Below, piece by piece: positions 37,247-39,176 of a DNA stretch of 39,176 bases (positions are counted from its first letter, which is position 1; each line of letters starts with the position of its first letter). Made by a program: the position numbers and the translations under genes. The notes under the pieces were generated by a model. It was not told the origin of the DNA, ran no database searches, and saw only the letters and a program-made list of their open reading frames with translations. This DNA comes from Candidatus Jacksonbacteria bacterium RIFOXYB2_FULL_44_15 (GTDB lineage: Bacteria > Patescibacteriota > Patescibacteriia > UBA9629): positions 1 to 39,176 of the forward strand of contig MHJY01000029.1 of the NCBI GenBank assembly GCA_001818235.1, in the 5' to 3' direction.

Positions 37247-37786
37247 TTAATAATTGCGCAAACTAATCGTTGTTTGTAAATTAATTATGACCGGCTTAAC
37301 CTCCCGCAAATCACTGGCTTGCCAAATGATGGTTACTTTGGGCGAGCTTGTTTCGCTTTCTGCCTCTGGATCAATATAAAAATCCAAGCGGCGCATCCGA
37401 ATCTCAGGAGAAGACAAAGTTAAAATCGGGCCAAGAGCGACTCGTTTGCTTAAAGCGTCTACCAAACCGTCGGCATTAGTGTCCGCCAAAAAATATCGAA
37501 CTAACTGGCCGGCACGATTACGTAAATGCAACTCCGGGGAAGGAATAACAGTCGGATCCGGGTACGTAGCGTCATAATAAATGCCGCTCGCTTGAATATC
37601 GTCAACCAGCCGATCCAGCCAAAATCTGGAATCGGCGTAAACGCGAGTCGCCCGCAAGTTAGTTTGTTGCACTTTAGTTAACTGGGCATAAATGGAAAAA
37701 CCTAAGCCCACGACCAACACAAAAAGGCTCATCGCGACCATCAGCTCGATCAAAGTAAACCCGTTTTTTTTGGAAAAATTAATCAT
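37247..37786 (-). CDS. Type IV prepilin-like protein (PilW/GspJ-type)
   Basis: A 179-residue prepilin. The class III leader KKNGFTLIELMVAMSLFVLVVGLGFSIYAQL carries the prepilin peptidase motif G|FTLIE with Glu at +5, then a beta-rich head domain (DSRFWLDRLVDDIQASGIYYD, then strands such as VTIIWQASDL). The N-terminal region resembles PilW/GspJ minor pilins. ATG at 37786 places the motif at residue 9-14, the normal position; longer in-frame extensions overlap the preceding gene. It starts 2 bp from the end of the PilV-like gene, so translation is coupled. Confidence 0.85.
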   Translation of the reverse strand: MINFSKKNGFTLIELMVAMSLFVLVVGLGFSIYAQLTKVQQTNLRATRVYADSRFWLDRLVDDIQASGIYYDATYPDPTVIPSPELHLRNRAGQLVRYFLADTNADGLVDALSKRVALGPILTLSSPEIRMRRLDFYIDPEAESETSSPKVTIIWQASDLREVKPVIINLQTTISLRNY

Positions 37787-37787
37787 G

Positions 37788-38402
37788 TTATTGCCAATTA
37801 TATAAATCGGTTTCAAGGGTTACGGGATTCCACTTCGCGCCCTGTTGCCAATTAACATGGACTGTAACCGTTACGCCGATAATTTCGCCGGCCACGCACA
37901 AACCCGCTGTTTCTAACTCTGTAGAGCATGATTTTTCATTAAATTCGAGCAATCGGTAGAACTTTGTCGGCACCGCGTTCGGCAAAAGACTGGGAATAGT
38001 CATGCCAGAATCGCCATATAAACCGGTCCCGGCATCATAATAAAACTGGCAACTGTGGTTAACATCTAAGCAGTCTGCCAAAGAATAAGTTGCTTCCTCA
38101 ATCGACCAAGCGCCCTTGAACACACCCCCCGCAAACTCTGGTTTGACGACGGCTCTCGCATAATCAAACCCTTCCTGCCAATTTTGGTCCATTAAAAAAT
38201 TATTATCGCGCTTATTGCGAACAATCTCGGCCGCTTCGCGCGCCAAATTTGTGGCGACTAAATAATCACCGCTAAAAACAGCGCTCTTAAATATGCCCAC
38301 CGCGCTGGTTAACATCGCCGCTAAACCGATCACGAAAATTGCGGTTACCGCTAAAACCTCGATTAATGTTAACCCTTGATTATTTTTGGTTGATAAAATC
38401 AT
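37788..38402 (-). CDS. Type IV prepilin-like protein (PilV/GspI-type)
   Basis: A 204-residue prepilin-like protein. The leader NNQGLTLIEVLAVTAIFVIGLAAML carries G|LTLIEVL with Glu at +5, followed by NLAREAAEIVRNKRD, the PilV-type helix continuation. Its C-terminal head contains four Cys (DCLDVNHSCQF; KSCSTELETAGLCV) that may pair as disulphides. It lies 20 bp after the FimT-like gene and directly before the PilW-like gene. Minor pilins of this type prime pilus assembly for adhesion or DNA uptake in CPR bacteria and others; the exact role here is inferred. Confidence 0.85.
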   Translation of the reverse strand: MILSTKNNQGLTLIEVLAVTAIFVIGLAAMLTSAVGIFKSAVFSGDYLVATNLAREAAEIVRNKRDNNFLMDQNWQEGFDYARAVVKPEFAGGVFKGAWSIEEATYSLADCLDVNHSCQFYYDAGTGLYGDSGMTIPSLLPNAVPTKFYRLLEFNEKSCSTELETAGLCVAGEIIGVTVTVHVNWQQGAKWNPVTLETDLYNWQ

Positions 38403-38422
38403 GCTGGCAACTGACCTAGTTA

Positions 38423-39073
38423 TTATTGAACGAATATCTGACTCGTGACGCGATTAATAATTACATCGCGCTTGATGCTGGCATCAGCAACATCAGAAAA
38501 AACCACTGTTAAAGAAGCCGCCGCCAGCTCGTTAATGTTGCTAATGTTATCCCAAAAATGTATGGTTGCCCACCCGGTTTCAAAAAAAATATCAAGCGGC
38601 AGGTTAATTGTCGCCACTTGGGCGCGCACGCGCGCGTCAATCAAGACATCCGGCGCGACTCGCTCTTCGAGGGAAGCGTTATCGTATTTAGACGCTATAC
38701 CGCCGGTGTATAAATCGCCGTAAAGATGGTAACGATCAAAAATGGTTGAATCTCCAACCGAAGAATAGAGATGCACGCCATAACCATTGGGCGCATCAGC
38801 TATGCCATCGACGACGCCGGGATTACCTTGGCTATCGAGCTCATCACGAAAAACCTTGCCCGAAGTTGCCAAATTTTGAGCGTAAGACAATGCCCCGGCA
38901 AATTCCCGCGCCGCTTGATCAACCCGTACCTGCGGACGCTGGCTGTTAATGTTTAGCGCCGTATAGGTGGCAAAAATTATCAAAATACCGACCACCACTA
39001 AAAGCTCAATCAAAGTAAATCCTGTACTTCGGAAATTTTTGGTGTCCACAGCTGACGCAAACTTAATCCTCAT
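38423..39073 (-). CDS. Type IV pseudopilin-like protein (FimT/GspH-type)
   Basis: A 216-residue prepilin-like protein. The leader ends FRSTGFTLIELLVVVGILIIFATYTALNI (motif G|FTLIELL) and is followed by QVRVDQAAREFAGALSYAQNLA, a FimT/GspH-type pattern in which two helices lead to a beta-rich head. The stretch of about 17 residues before the cleavage motif is longer than usual, so an internal start is possible. It is the first gene of the pilin-ligA-gatCA run. Just upstream lies MITE-like copy d, which may supply promoter elements. Confidence 0.85.
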   Translation of the reverse strand: MRIKFASAVDTKNFRSTGFTLIELLVVVGILIIFATYTALNINSQRPQVRVDQAAREFAGALSYAQNLATSGKVFRDELDSQGNPGVVDGIADAPNGYGVHLYSSVGDSTIFDRYHLYGDLYTGGIASKYDNASLEERVAPDVLIDARVRAQVATINLPLDIFFETGWATIHFWDNISNINELAAASLTVVFSDVADASIKRDVIINRVTSQIFVQ

Positions 39074-39081
39074 AGAGTTAT

Positions 39082-39176
39082 GACTTACGCATGTATCGCT
39101 TATATTATTCTATCGTCACAGACTGTCCAAAAATGCAAAAGACGTCAATTTGTCATCCCGAGCTTGTCGAGGGATC
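39082..39176. mobile_element. MITE-like element, copy d (cut by window end)
   Basis: It begins with gacttacgc, the terminal repeat word, followed by tatcgcttata and cacagactgtcc as in copy a, then agacgtcaattt and the hairpin arm tgtcatcccgagc that run off the window. It lies 8 bp before the FimT-like start. Minus-strand words TGGACA and TAATAT, 16 bp apart, could act as an outward promoter. Confidence 0.7.

Overview
The window looks like chromosomal DNA from a Patescibacteria/CPR-type bacterium. This is an inference from the moderate-to-low GC, compact same-strand gene blocks, few strong Shine-Dalgarno sites, many small proteins of unknown family, the gatC-gatA and ligA arrangement, a stand-alone pyruvate,water dikinase, a type IV minor-pilin cluster and many short palindromic intergenic repeats. 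No marker such as 16S rRNA is present, so the lineage is not proven.

Left part (1-17.6 kb). tRNA-Ser(GGA) carries a tiny GIY-YIG nuclease gene flanked by a 36-bp duplication of the tRNA 5' half. Next come a membrane coiled-coil protein, a PspC protein, a heptamer microsatellite, tRNA-Ser(UGA), a repeat-rich membrane protein, a DUF4173 protein, a HAD-like protein, a free-standing B3/B4 domain protein and an orphan. A bidirectional terminator separates these from a minus-strand ppsA and a kinase-fold protein. The AmmeMemoRadiSam trio (amrB, amrA, amrS) follows on the plus strand, with MITE-like repeats on both sides of amrA. Then, on the minus strand, come groES-groEL with a sigma70 promoter, a CIRCE-like operator and a structured leader, tRNA-Cys, and an exported 3D-domain protein behind a leader hairpin.

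Middle part (17.7-29.2 kb). This is the most unusual segment: eight minus-strand genes, with a candidate promoter near 29.17 kb. In transcription order they encode a double ATP-grasp ligase, a FemAB/GNAT-like aminoacyltransferase, a PP-loop protein resembling MurL, an enolase-superfamily dipeptide epimerase, a DegT-like PLP protein, a second ATP-grasp enzyme, a paralogous MurL-like protein, and a fold-type III PLP decarboxylase. The last six overlap or nearly touch. I infer an undescribed pathway that builds, epimerises and decarboxylates or caps a small peptide or muropeptide-like compound. A frameshifted fragment of gatA is embedded in it, a trace of past rearrangement.

Right part (29.2-39.2 kb). 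A PIF1-like helicase and a HigBA-type toxin-antitoxin pair are followed by a repeat-rich stretch and tRNA-Asp. Then comes a minus-strand block read from the right: four type IV pilin-like genes, ligA, gatC and gatA, with MITE-like elements at both ends.
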